Shown here: in pieces, positions 28,757 to 36,291 of the stretch
Position numbering within the stretch: the first letter of the stretch is position 1
Layout: each line of letters begins with the position of its first letter
Assembly: GCA_965279255.1 (NCBI GenBank)
Contig: OZ257146.1
Span: forward strand, 2,294,001 to 2,358,000
Direction of reading: 5' to 3'
Length of the DNA: 64,000 nt
From: CAMFLJ01 sp965279255
GTDB lineage: Bacteria > Actinomycetota > Acidimicrobiia > Acidimicrobiales > Acidimicrobilacustridaceae
Translations under genes and position numbers: made by a program
The notes under the pieces: model-generated
Database searches by the model: none
Seen by the model: only the letters and a program-made list of their open reading frames with translations
Told to the model about the DNA's origin: nothing

Positions 28757-29512
28757 ATGAGCGACCAGACCGGCGACGACGTCCCCCGCGACCCATGGGG
28801 CAACCCCCTCGGCCCGGAGGATCGCGCCCCGGTCGACCCGCAGCCCGACGACTTCCCGCCGCCGTTCCCGAGCGATCCCCCCGGCGGCTCCACCCCGCCG
28901 CCGTGGAGCGGAGACCAGGCGCCGCCGCCGGCCGCCCCCCAGGAGCCTCCGTTCGCGCCCCCGACCGAGACCGGCAACCCGGCCTGGCCGGGTGCCCAGC
29001 CGGTGCCGCCGGCCCAGAGCCCGCCGCCGGCGAACCCGGCGTGGCCCGGCTCGCAGCCGACCCAGCCGTCGCAGCCGACCCAGGGCCCGCCGTCGCAGGT
29101 CCCGCCGCCGCTGCCCCCCGCCCAGCCCGGTCCCGGTTGGGGCGGGCCCGGCGTCCCTCCCCAGCAGCAGCCCTATCCCCCCGGTGGCCAGTACCAGGGC
29201 TACGGCCAGGGCAACCCCTGGGCCCCACCGAAGAACGACGGCATGGCCATCGGCTCGCTGGTGTGCGCCATCGTCGGGCTCTTCTGCTGCGGCATCGTGC
29301 TGGCACCGGTGGCGGTCACCCTCGGCTTCCTGTCGCGCAAGCGCATCAGTGAGTCCAACGGCACCCTGCGCGGCGACGGCCTCGCCATCGCCGGCATCGT
29401 CATCGGCGTGGTCGGTGTGGTGCTGGCGATCGTCGGCGTGGTGATCCTCATCACCAACCCCGACGCCTTCGACAACCTCTTCAGCGGCCTCACCACCACC
29501 ACCGGCGGCTGA
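28757..29512 (+). CDS. Proline-rich DUF4190-domain membrane protein
   Basis: 251 residues. Residues 1-155 are a hydrophilic, disordered Pro/Gln/Gly-rich tail with repeated short units such as NPAWPG and QPTQ. The C-terminal part is a DUF4190 domain with two membrane helices (about 160-185 and 210-235): AIGSLVCAIVGLFCCGIVLAPVAV, SRKRISESNGTLRGDGLAIAGIVIGVVG. This architecture is common in actinobacteria; function is unknown. It starts 12 bp after the MauE-like gene and may be co-transcribed. Confidence 0.8.
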   Translation: MSDQTGDDVPRDPWGNPLGPEDRAPVDPQPDDFPPPFPSDPPGGSTPPPWSGDQAPPPAAPQEPPFAPPTETGNPAWPGAQPVPPAQSPPPANPAWPGSQPTQPSQPTQGPPSQVPPPLPPAQPGPGWGGPGVPPQQQPYPPGGQYQGYGQGNPWAPPKNDGMAIGSLVCAIVGLFCCGIVLAPVAVTLGFLSRKRISESNGTLRGDGLAIAGIVIGVVGVVLAIVGVVILITNPDAFDNLFSGLTTTTGG

Positions 29513-29535
29513 GGCTCGCCGGCCCGACGCCTGCG

Positions 29536-30267
29536 CTACTCGACGAGGCGGAGGCCGGTGGGGGCGATCGACGCCTCGACGTGGGGCAGGTCGACCTCGA
29601 ACACCGTGAGGTGGGCCGGGAAGAGGTGCTCGGAGAGCAGCACCGGGTCACCGTCGACCGAGCGGGTCACCCGCTCGCAGCGCAGCAGCGGCGAGCCGAC
29701 CTTCACGTGGAGCAGCTCGGCCTCCGACGCCGACGCCACCGCGGCCCCGATGGTCTGGGTGGCCCCGCCGAGGGGGATGGCCAGCAGCTCGTAGAACGGT
29801 GAGCGCTCGACGTCGGCCCGGCTCAGCTCGGCGCCGTACTCCTCGGGGCACCACACGGTGACGAGGGCGAAGGGCTCACCGTCGGCCAGGTTGAGGCGCC
29901 GCACCCGCAGCACGGACTCGCACCCGAGCACCTGACGGGCCCGGGGCGGGGCGGAGACGAACCGGAAGTCGAGCACCCGTCGGGTGGAGACCACGCCCTC
30001 GTCGGAGAGCTGGCGCTCGATGGTTCCGAGGCGGCCCAGGCTCTGGCGCAGGGGGTCGGTGGCGACGAACCACCCGAAGCCCTGACGGGAGTCGACGAGC
30101 CCCTCCTCGCGCAGCCCTTCGAGCGCTCGGCGGACCGTCACCCGGCTGGCCGCGTACTCTTCGGAGAGCTCCGCCTCGGAGGGCAGCAACCGCGACCCGC
30201 CGAGGTCGCCCGACTCGAGTCGTCGACGCAGGTCGTCCGCGATGCTCTGGTACCGGGTCTGGCGCAC
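29536..30267 (-). CDS. HutC/UTRA-type GntR transcriptional regulator
   Basis: 243 residues. N-terminal winged helix: YQSIADDLRRRLESGDLGG, LPSEAELSEEYAASRVTVRRALEGLREEGLVDSRQGFGWFV. The C-terminal UTRA ligand domain shows LGRLGTIERQLSDEGVVSTRRVLDF, LNLADGEPFALVTVWCPEEYG and FEVDLPHVE at the end. It is divergent from the aconitase gene; the region between carries two ACTTGTC repeats one helical turn apart, likely its operator. Control of aconitase and of its own gene is inferred from position. GTG 30267 overlaps the first repeat. Confidence 0.88.
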   Translation of the reverse strand: MRQTRYQSIADDLRRRLESGDLGGSRLLPSEAELSEEYAASRVTVRRALEGLREEGLVDSRQGFGWFVATDPLRQSLGRLGTIERQLSDEGVVSTRRVLDFRFVSAPPRARQVLGCESVLRVRRLNLADGEPFALVTVWCPEEYGAELSRADVERSPFYELLAIPLGGATQTIGAAVASASEAELLHVKVGSPLLRCERVTRSVDGDPVLLSEHLFPAHLTVFEVDLPHVEASIAPTGLRLVE

Positions 30268-30283
30268 TTGTCCTATACTTGTC
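30266..30283. promoter_or_regulatory. Direct repeat ACTTGTC x2, candidate GntR operator
   Basis: ACTTGTC at 30266-30272 and 30277-30283, centres 11 bp apart, with TATACT between them. The site lies between the divergent GntR and aconitase genes, and CTTGTCTA resembles HutC-type half-sites. TATACT (30274-30279) may also be a -10 for the aconitase transcript. Confidence 0.5.
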
Positions 30284-30368
30284 TACATACGCCGGCGGCG
30301 GCAAGCGCCCCCCGGTGTCCCCTCCCGGCCCCCCTCCGTGGGCCGAAGCGCACGAAAGGCTCACGCAC

Positions 30369-32645
30369 ATGGCAGTCGCCGCGAACACCCCCATCGAGCT
30401 GGTCAACGGCGTCTACGAGCGCCTCGCCGAGCGGGTGGCGTTGGGCCGGGAGCGCCTCGGTCGCCCCCTGACCTTCGCCGAGAAGGTGCTGATCAACCAC
30501 CTCCGGGACCCCGAGACCGGTGGCCTCGAGCGGGGCCGCAGCTACACCGACCTCGACCCCGACCGCGTCGCCATGCAGGACGCCACCGCCCAGATGGCGC
30601 TGCTGCAGTTCATGACCGCCGGCCTGCCCCAGGTGGCCGTGCCCTCCACGGTCCACTGCGACCACCTCATCCAGGCCAAGAGCGAGGGGCGCATCGACCT
30701 CGCCACGGCCGTCGACACCAACGCCGAGGTCTACGACTTCCTCGAGTCGGTCTCGGCCAAGTACGGCATCGGCTTCTGGCGGCCCGGCAGCGGCATCATC
30801 CACCAGGTCGTGCTCGAGCAGTACGCCTTCCCCGGCGGGATGATGATCGGCACCGACAGCCACACCCCGAACGCCGGCGGCCTCGGCATGATCGCCATCG
30901 GCGTGGGCGGCGCCGACGCCGTCGACGTGATGACCGGCTACCCGTTCAACGTGCGCTGGCCCAAGCTCATCGGCGTGAAGCTCACCGGCGAGCTCTCCGG
31001 CTGGAGCGCCCCGAAGGACATCATCCTCGAGGTCGCCCGCATCCTCACCGTCAAGGGCGGCACCGGCGCCATCGTCGAGTACTTCGGCCCCGGCGCCAAC
31101 AGCATCTCCTGCACCGGCAAGGCCACCATCTGCAACATGGGCGCCGAGATCGGCGCCACCACCTCGCTGTTCGCCTACGACGACGCCATGGGCCGCTACC
31201 TCAAGAGCACCGGCCGCGACGACATCGCCGCGGCGGCCGACGCCGTGGCCGCCGACCTGCGGGCCGACGACGAGGTCTTCGCCGACCCGGAGCGCTTCTT
31301 CGACGAGGTCATCGAGATCGACCTCTCCACCCTGAAGCCGCTCATCAACGGCCCCCACACCCCCGACCGCGCCCGCCTCGTCGGCGAGCTCGGCGCCGAG
31401 GCCCAGGCCGAGGGCTGGCCCATGGAGATCTCCTCGGCCCTCATCGGCTCCTGCACCAACTCCTCCTACGAGGACATCAGCCGCGCCGCCTCCATCGCCC
31501 GCTGGGCCGCCGACAACGGCGTGGGGGCCAAGGTCCCGCTGCTCGTCACCCCCGGCTCCGAGCAGGTCCGCGCCACGATCGCCCGCGACGGGCTGCTCGC
31601 CGACCTCGAGCAGATCGGCGCCACCGTGCTCGCCAACGCCTGCGGCCCGTGCATCGGCCAGTGGTCGCGCAGCGACGTGCAGGAGGGCGACGCCAACGTG
31701 ATCGTCACCTCGTACAACCGCAACTTCCCGAAGCGCAACGACGGCTTCGCCTCCACGCTCGCCTTCGTCACGTCGCCGGAGACGGTCGTGGCCATGGCGC
31801 TGTCGGGCCGGGTCGACTTCGACCCCACCGTCGACACGCTCACGAACGCCGACGGCCAGGAGGTCCGCATCTCGGTGCCGGTCGGCGAGGAGCTCCCGGC
31901 CAAGGGCTTCACCCCCGGCGAGAGCGGCTTCCTCGCTCCCCCGGCCGACGGCTCGGGCGTCTCGGTGAAGGTCTCCCCCGACTCCGACCGCCTCCAGCTG
32001 CTCGAGGCCTTCGACGCCTGGGACGGCAACGACTTCGTCGGCCTGCCCATCCTCATGAAGGCCAAGGGCAAGTGCACCACCGACCACATCTCGGCCGCCG
32101 GCCCCTGGCTGAAGTACCGCGGCCACCTCGAGAACATCTCGGGCAACCTCTTCATCGGTGCGGTCAACGCCTTCACCGACGAGGTCGGCCAGGGCAAGGA
32201 CCAGCTCGACGGCACCACCAAGAGCTTCCCCGACATCGCGCGGAGCTACCACGCCGCCGGCCAGCCCTGGATCGCCATCGGCGACGAGAACTACGGCGAG
32301 GGCAGCTCCCGTGAGCACGCCGCCATGGAGCCCCGCTTCCGCGGCGCCAAGGTCGTGCTGGTGCGCAGCTTCGCTCGCATCCACGAGACCAACCTCAAGA
32401 AGCAGGGCGTGCTGCCGCTGACCTTCGCCGACCCGGCGGTCTACGACCTGATCGAGCAGGACGACCGCATCAACGTGCTCGGCCTGGCCGACCTGGCCCC
32501 CGACGTCCCGGTGCGGTGCCAGATCGTGAAGCCCGACGGCACCACGATCGACTTCGAGGGCCTGCAGACGATGAACGACGAGCAGATCGGCTGGTTCAAG
32601 GCCGGCGGCGCGCTCAACATCATCCGCCAGCGCCAGGGCGTCTGA
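30369..32645 (+). CDS. acn: Aconitate hydratase (mitochondrial type)
   Basis: 758-residue 4Fe-4S enzyme that isomerises citrate to isocitrate in the TCA cycle. Motifs: VPSTVHCDHLIQ, GIIHQVVLEQYAFPG, GTDSHTPNAGGLG, and the cluster ligands IGSCTNSSYED (Cys362) and ACGPCIGQW (Cys425, Cys428). The swivel-domain motifs KGKCTTDHIS and GEGSSREHAAMEPR are also intact. The length matches the mitochondrial-type branch rather than the ~900-residue AcnA/IRP type. ATG 30369 is used; the open frame extends 30 codons upstream but lacks conserved sequence. Divergent GntR and operator-like repeats suggest regulation. A strong hairpin follows the stop. Confidence 0.97.
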   Translation: MAVAANTPIELVNGVYERLAERVALGRERLGRPLTFAEKVLINHLRDPETGGLERGRSYTDLDPDRVAMQDATAQMALLQFMTAGLPQVAVPSTVHCDHLIQAKSEGRIDLATAVDTNAEVYDFLESVSAKYGIGFWRPGSGIIHQVVLEQYAFPGGMMIGTDSHTPNAGGLGMIAIGVGGADAVDVMTGYPFNVRWPKLIGVKLTGELSGWSAPKDIILEVARILTVKGGTGAIVEYFGPGANSISCTGKATICNMGAEIGATTSLFAYDDAMGRYLKSTGRDDIAAAADAVAADLRADDEVFADPERFFDEVIEIDLSTLKPLINGPHTPDRARLVGELGAEAQAEGWPMEISSALIGSCTNSSYEDISRAASIARWAADNGVGAKVPLLVTPGSEQVRATIARDGLLADLEQIGATVLANACGPCIGQWSRSDVQEGDANVIVTSYNRNFPKRNDGFASTLAFVTSPETVVAMALSGRVDFDPTVDTLTNADGQEVRISVPVGEELPAKGFTPGESGFLAPPADGSGVSVKVSPDSDRLQLLEAFDAWDGNDFVGLPILMKAKGKCTTDHISAAGPWLKYRGHLENISGNLFIGAVNAFTDEVGQGKDQLDGTTKSFPDIARSYHAAGQPWIAIGDENYGEGSSREHAAMEPRFRGAKVVLVRSFARIHETNLKKQGVLPLTFADPAVYDLIEQDDRINVLGLADLAPDVPVRCQIVKPDGTTIDFEGLQTMNDEQIGWFKAGGALNIIRQRQGV

Positions 32646-32680
32646 CCCGACCGCCGGCACCTATCCACCGCAGCACCGAG

Positions 32681-32708
32681 CGAGGCCCCCTCCTGGGAGG
32701 GGGCCTCG
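32681..32708 (+). terminator. 12-bp stem terminator after aconitase
   Basis: CGAGGCCCCCTC-ctgg-GAGGGGGCCTCG: perfect 12-bp stem with a 4-nt loop, 35 bp past the aconitase stop. No T-tract follows. Confidence 0.85.
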
Positions 32709-32782
32709 TCGCGTCCCGGGCTCGGGGCCGCGTGAGTCGCTCGAGGCGTCCTGGAAGTTCCCGTAGCTGACCAACTACTGTC

Positions 32783-32796
32783 GTGACGTCCGTCAC
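32783..32796. promoter_or_regulatory. 14-bp inverted repeat upstream of the metal-binding-like membrane protein
   Basis: GTGACG-TC-CGTCAC, 6-bp arms, 17 bp before the ATG and just upstream of the GGAGG ribosome-binding site. Its position fits a repressor operator near the transcription start. Confidence 0.45.
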
Positions 32797-32813
32797 GTCT
32801 GGAGGAACGCCCG

Positions 32814-34103
32814 ATGACCGACCTTCTGGAGCCGTACGTCGACACGACCGTCGACGATCTGCCTCCGCTCGACGTCACGGACGGGCCCAAGACCGACGAC
32901 TCGGTCCCGGCGCCCTTCCTCGCCTACCTGCTGGCCGCCTGCCTCACGGGTGCCGGCGTCATCCACCTGGCCATGGTGCCGAGCCACATGGGCGAATGGC
33001 GGCCGGAAGGCTGGGCGTTCCTCGCCTCGGCCGTGCTCCAGCTCGGCCTCGCCGTCGGCCTGGTGCTGCGCCCCCGCCGCTGGATGGCGGCCCTCGCGCT
33101 CCTGAGCTCGATCGCCTTCATCGCCTCGTGGTGGATCACCCGCTACGCCGGCATGCCGTTCGGCCCGAGCGAGCACTTCCTCGAGGACGCCGGCACCGTC
33201 GACATCACCTGCGTGGTGCTCGAGGCCGCGGCGATCGTCGTCGCCACCGTGACCCTCCTCAAGCCCCGCCTCAGCGCCGGCTGGAAGGCCCCGGTGCTGG
33301 TGTTCGCCTCGCTCATCCCCCTCGCCGCCATCGTCGCCGGCACCCTCGCCGTGGCTTCCCCGGCAGCCGCCGGCCACGCCCACACCGAGGGCGCCGCCCA
33401 CGGCAAGGACGACCTCGGCCTCTGGAAGCTCAGCAACGGCCACCACCACGCCATCACCAACAACGCCCTCGACCCGAAGACCCAGGCCGAGCTCGATCGT
33501 CAGATCGCCATCACGCGTGAGGTCGCCGCCCAGTACCCGACCGTGGCCTCCGCCGAGGCCGCCGGGTACCGCAAGGCGGGCCCCTACTCCCCCGGCCTCG
33601 GCTCGCACTACACCAAGACCGGCGGCAACGAGCTCAACCCCGACGGCATCGTCGACGACGAAGACCTGCGCCACCCGCTGTCGATCATCTACGACGGCAA
33701 CGAGCCCGACTCCCCGGTCGCCGGCTTCATGTACTACTCGATCAGCCCCGTCGAGCCCGCCGGCTTCGCCGGTTCCAACGACGCCTGGCACACCCACTCG
33801 AACGTCTGCATCAAGGGGATGCCGGACGGCAGCGTCGACTCGCCCTTCGGCGCCGACCTGCCCATCGACCAGTCGCTGTGCGAGGAGGTGGGCGGCATGC
33901 TGCTCGAGTCCACCCAGTGGATGGTGCACGTCTGGTCGGTGCCCGGCTACGACAACGTGAAGGCCGGCGTGTTCGCCGAGGTCAACCCGGCGCTGGCCTG
34001 CTCCGACGGCTCCTACTCCCGCCTCGACCCGACCGAGTGGGCCAAGAACCTCACGAACGTCTGCACCTCCAAGGCCCCGGGCGAGCCCCGCTACTACTTC
34101 TGA
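32814..34103 (+). CDS. Uncharacterised membrane protein with a His/Cys-containing extracytoplasmic domain
   Basis: 429 residues. Residues 1-33 are cytoplasmic and acidic; five hydrophobic segments follow (about 34-57, 66-84, 90-110, 127-150 and 160-182). Then a histidine-rich linker (GHAHTEGAAHGKDDLG, NGHHHAI) leads to a soluble ~220-residue domain with AEAAGYRKAGPYSPGLGSHY, GFMYYSISPVEPAGFAGSNDAWHTHSNVCI and WMVHVWSVPGY. The conserved-looking His, Tyr and Cys residues suggest a metal site or a redox-active disulfide outside the membrane. I do not recognise a named family. A clear GGAGG precedes ATG 32814, and a palindrome lies just upstream of it. Probably monocistronic. Confidence 0.75.
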   Translation: MTDLLEPYVDTTVDDLPPLDVTDGPKTDDSVPAPFLAYLLAACLTGAGVIHLAMVPSHMGEWRPEGWAFLASAVLQLGLAVGLVLRPRRWMAALALLSSIAFIASWWITRYAGMPFGPSEHFLEDAGTVDITCVVLEAAAIVVATVTLLKPRLSAGWKAPVLVFASLIPLAAIVAGTLAVASPAAAGHAHTEGAAHGKDDLGLWKLSNGHHHAITNNALDPKTQAELDRQIAITREVAAQYPTVASAEAAGYRKAGPYSPGLGSHYTKTGGNELNPDGIVDDEDLRHPLSIIYDGNEPDSPVAGFMYYSISPVEPAGFAGSNDAWHTHSNVCIKGMPDGSVDSPFGADLPIDQSLCEEVGGMLLESTQWMVHVWSVPGYDNVKAGVFAEVNPALACSDGSYSRLDPTEWAKNLTNVCTSKAPGEPRYYF

Positions 34104-34159
34104 GTCGCGGCGGACGGGCGCGGCCGGGGCGGACCGGCCGGCCCGATCCGCGGTGCTGC

Positions 34160-34176
34160 CGAGGTCGCGGACCTCG
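34160..34176. terminator. 7-bp stem hairpin between convergent genes
   Basis: CGAGGTC-gcg-GACCTCG, 3-nt loop, between the stops of the membrane-protein gene (+) and the BKACE gene (-). Likely a bidirectional terminator. Confidence 0.55.
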
Positions 34177-34181
34177 AGCCC

Positions 34182-35057
34182 TCAGCGGCGGGGCAGGTCG
34201 AGGATCTCGGCAGCCTCGTCGCAGGTGGCCACCGCCACGCCCAGGCGGTCGCAGACGGCCACGGCCTCGGTGATGAGCTCGACGTTGGTCGGCGTGCGAT
34301 CGCCGGCGAAGAACTCGAGCCCGAGGTGGATGTGGCCACCCCGCTCGACGGCGTACTCGGCCAGGCCGGTCTCGACGACGTCGCCGCCGACCACCGACAC
34401 CGCCCACGGCACCGGGCAGTCGCCCAGCGCCTCGAGGTAGGCGTCGAGCGCCAGGCGGGTGGCGGGCAGGCCGAAGGGTGCCCCCATGTAGCCCCGGTCG
34501 GTCGAGAGGTAGAACTTGATCATCGACCCCTGGGGCAGGGTGCCCGCCCGCCAGTGGGCGATGGTGGCCCGCAGGAAGCCGGGCTCGTAGATCGCCAGGC
34601 TGGGCCCGACACGGTCGGCGGTGGCCCGGGCGAACTGCTCGGTGATGGAGTCGAAGCTGTTGGCGTAGACGAAGCCGCCACGCGGGATGCCGTTCTCGTC
34701 GACCCCGCCCAGGTTCACCGAGCCGGGGTCGCACAGGCTGACCCGCAGCTTCCCGGTCTCGGCCAGCAGCGCGAGGTGGTCGAGGTTCAGGGCCCCGTCG
34801 ATGGCGTTGGCCGTCGGGTAGATGAGGGCGTCGGGCCGGGCCTCGAGCACCGGGGCCCACGCCGCCAGGTACTCGTCGACGACCAGCTGGGGATCGCCGT
34901 TGACCGCCACGTGGTTGTGCACGATGGCGGCGCCTGCCTCGAAGCTCGCCAGCGCGTCGGCCGCGATCTCGGAGACCGAGCGGGCGACGTTCGGATTGGT
35001 GGCCTTCTGGGTGATCCCGTTGATGGCCGCTTCGATGATGACTGGTCCCCGATCCAT
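34182..35057 (-). CDS. BKACE-family (DUF849) beta-keto acid cleavage enzyme
   Basis: 291-residue TIM-barrel protein. BKACE enzymes are zinc-dependent and react a beta-keto acid with acetyl-CoA. Visible blocks: VIIEAAINGITQKATNPNVA, the zinc-type VHNHV (HxH), YPTANAIDGALNLDHLALL, VSLCDPGSVNLGG, and SVVGGDVVETGLAEYAVERGGHIHLGLEFF near the C-terminus. Substrate specificity in this large family depends on active-site classes that I cannot assign from sequence alone. ATG 35057 (MDRGPV) is chosen. A hairpin followed by T5 lies 46 bp upstream in the leader, so transcription may be attenuated. Confidence 0.85.
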   Translation of the reverse strand: MDRGPVIIEAAINGITQKATNPNVARSVSEIAADALASFEAGAAIVHNHVAVNGDPQLVVDEYLAAWAPVLEARPDALIYPTANAIDGALNLDHLALLAETGKLRVSLCDPGSVNLGGVDENGIPRGGFVYANSFDSITEQFARATADRVGPSLAIYEPGFLRATIAHWRAGTLPQGSMIKFYLSTDRGYMGAPFGLPATRLALDAYLEALGDCPVPWAVSVVGGDVVETGLAEYAVERGGHIHLGLEFFAGDRTPTNVELITEAVAVCDRLGVAVATCDEAAEILDLPRR

Positions 35058-35295
35058 GGCGGGCACGCTAGGGCGTCCACACGACACCCGGGACGAAAAA
35101 TGCCGAAGCCGGCTCGGGGGGAGAGCCGGCTTCGGTCAGAGGGTGGAGATGGGGGGGACCTATCTCTACTGCCCTCGAGCGAGACCCGGTGGAGGGGGGA
35201 TCCACGGTGGGCCTCGTCGTATGTAGGTGTCAGTATGCGGGGCCGAGGCCCATCGGTCCAACAGTTGTTTCCGATACGTGCCATCATCGTCAGCG
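35058..35295. promoter_or_regulatory. Divergent BKACE/LysR intergenic region with a leader terminator-like hairpin
   Basis: This 238-bp space holds no gene. On the minus strand, bases 35135-35103 form a 13-bp perfect stem (CCGAAGCCGGCTC/GAGCCGGCTTCGG, 7-nt loop) followed by CATTTTTCG, a classical intrinsic terminator placed before the BKACE start, not after a gene. Farther upstream on the same strand, TTGGAC and CATACT (18 bp apart, about 35233-35262) could be a promoter, giving a leader of roughly 170 nt. GTGGA/TCCAC and GAGAT/ATCTC pairs in the leader could form alternative structures. LysR binding sites are also expected here. Confidence 0.55.
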
Positions 35296-36213
35296 ATGGA
35301 TCTGCGTCAGCTCAACGCCGTGCTCGCCGTCGTCGACCACGGCGGCTTCTCGGCCGCCGCCCGGGCTCTCCACACCGTGCAGTCGAACGTGTCGACCCAC
35401 GTCGCCCGGCTGGAGAAGGAGCTCGGCGTGGTGCTCATCGACCGGGCCACCGGCCAGGTCACCGAGGAGGGAGCGGTGGTGGTCGAGCGGGCCCGCCGCA
35501 TCCAGGCCGAGCTCGACGCCCTCGCCGCCGACGTCGCCTCGGTCCGCGACGAGATCGCCGGCGTGGGGCGCATCGGGCTGATCGGCACCACCGCCCGCTG
35601 GCTGGTGCCGGTGCTGGTCGAGACCATGGCCTCGCGCCATCCCCTGGTGCGGGTCGTGGTGCACGACGCCACCACGTCGGCGCTGCAGCTCCAGCTCGAC
35701 TCGGGGGCCATCGACATGGCCGTGCTCACCCTGCCGGTGGCCGACACCGAGCTGGTCACCGAGCCGCTCTTCGACGAGGACCGACTCCTCATCGTCCCCT
35801 CCGGCCACCCCTTCTACCGGTTCGATCGGGTCACCCTCGCCGACCTCGACGGCCAGCCCCTGCTGCTCGAGCCGTTCGGACGGCCGTTCCGGGCCCAGCT
35901 CCAGGCCATGTTCGACGAGCGGGGCTACGAGCTCGTACCCAAGGCCGAGGTCGACGGCACCCGGCTGATGACCTCGCTGGCCTTCGAGGGGTTCGGCGCC
36001 GCCATCGTCCCCGCCAGCGCCGTCCCCGTGTGGCTCGGCGGCGACTGGCGCACGATCCCGATCGACGGCCTCGCCGGGAGGTCCGTCGGACTCGGCACCC
36101 GCCGCCAGGGGTTACTCTCGGCTCCGGCACGGGCGCTGCGCGAGGTGCTCCGCCAGGTCGTCGCCGAACGGGCCGCCCACCAGCCGGGCATCCACCCGGT
36201 GCGCGACCCGTGA
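35296..36213 (+). CDS. LysR-family transcriptional regulator
   Basis: 305 residues. N-terminal helix-turn-helix: MDLRQLNAVLAVVDHGGFSAAARALHTVQSNVSTHVARLEKELGVVLIDR. The C-terminal two-lobe substrate domain starts near residue 90 (VGRIGLIGTTARWLVPVLVETM). It is divergent from the BKACE gene, so that gene or the downstream carboxylase subunit may be its target. ATG 35296 is used; earlier in-frame codons are in the intergenic space. Confidence 0.9.
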   Translation: MDLRQLNAVLAVVDHGGFSAAARALHTVQSNVSTHVARLEKELGVVLIDRATGQVTEEGAVVVERARRIQAELDALAADVASVRDEIAGVGRIGLIGTTARWLVPVLVETMASRHPLVRVVVHDATTSALQLQLDSGAIDMAVLTLPVADTELVTEPLFDEDRLLIVPSGHPFYRFDRVTLADLDGQPLLLEPFGRPFRAQLQAMFDERGYELVPKAEVDGTRLMTSLAFEGFGAAIVPASAVPVWLGGDWRTIPIDGLAGRSVGLGTRRQGLLSAPARALREVLRQVVAERAAHQPGIHPVRDP

Positions 36214-36291
36214 ACCCGGACCCCAGCACCACCCGTCCCCCAGCGGGGCGGACGTAACCCCCGCACCGCTCCCCCGGTCGCACCCACGGCA

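Noticed and set aside
35100..35200. A known riboswitch class (for example SAM-type) in the BKACE/LysR spacer.
   Set aside because: I could not match the conserved core of any class I know; only the terminator-like hairpin is solid.
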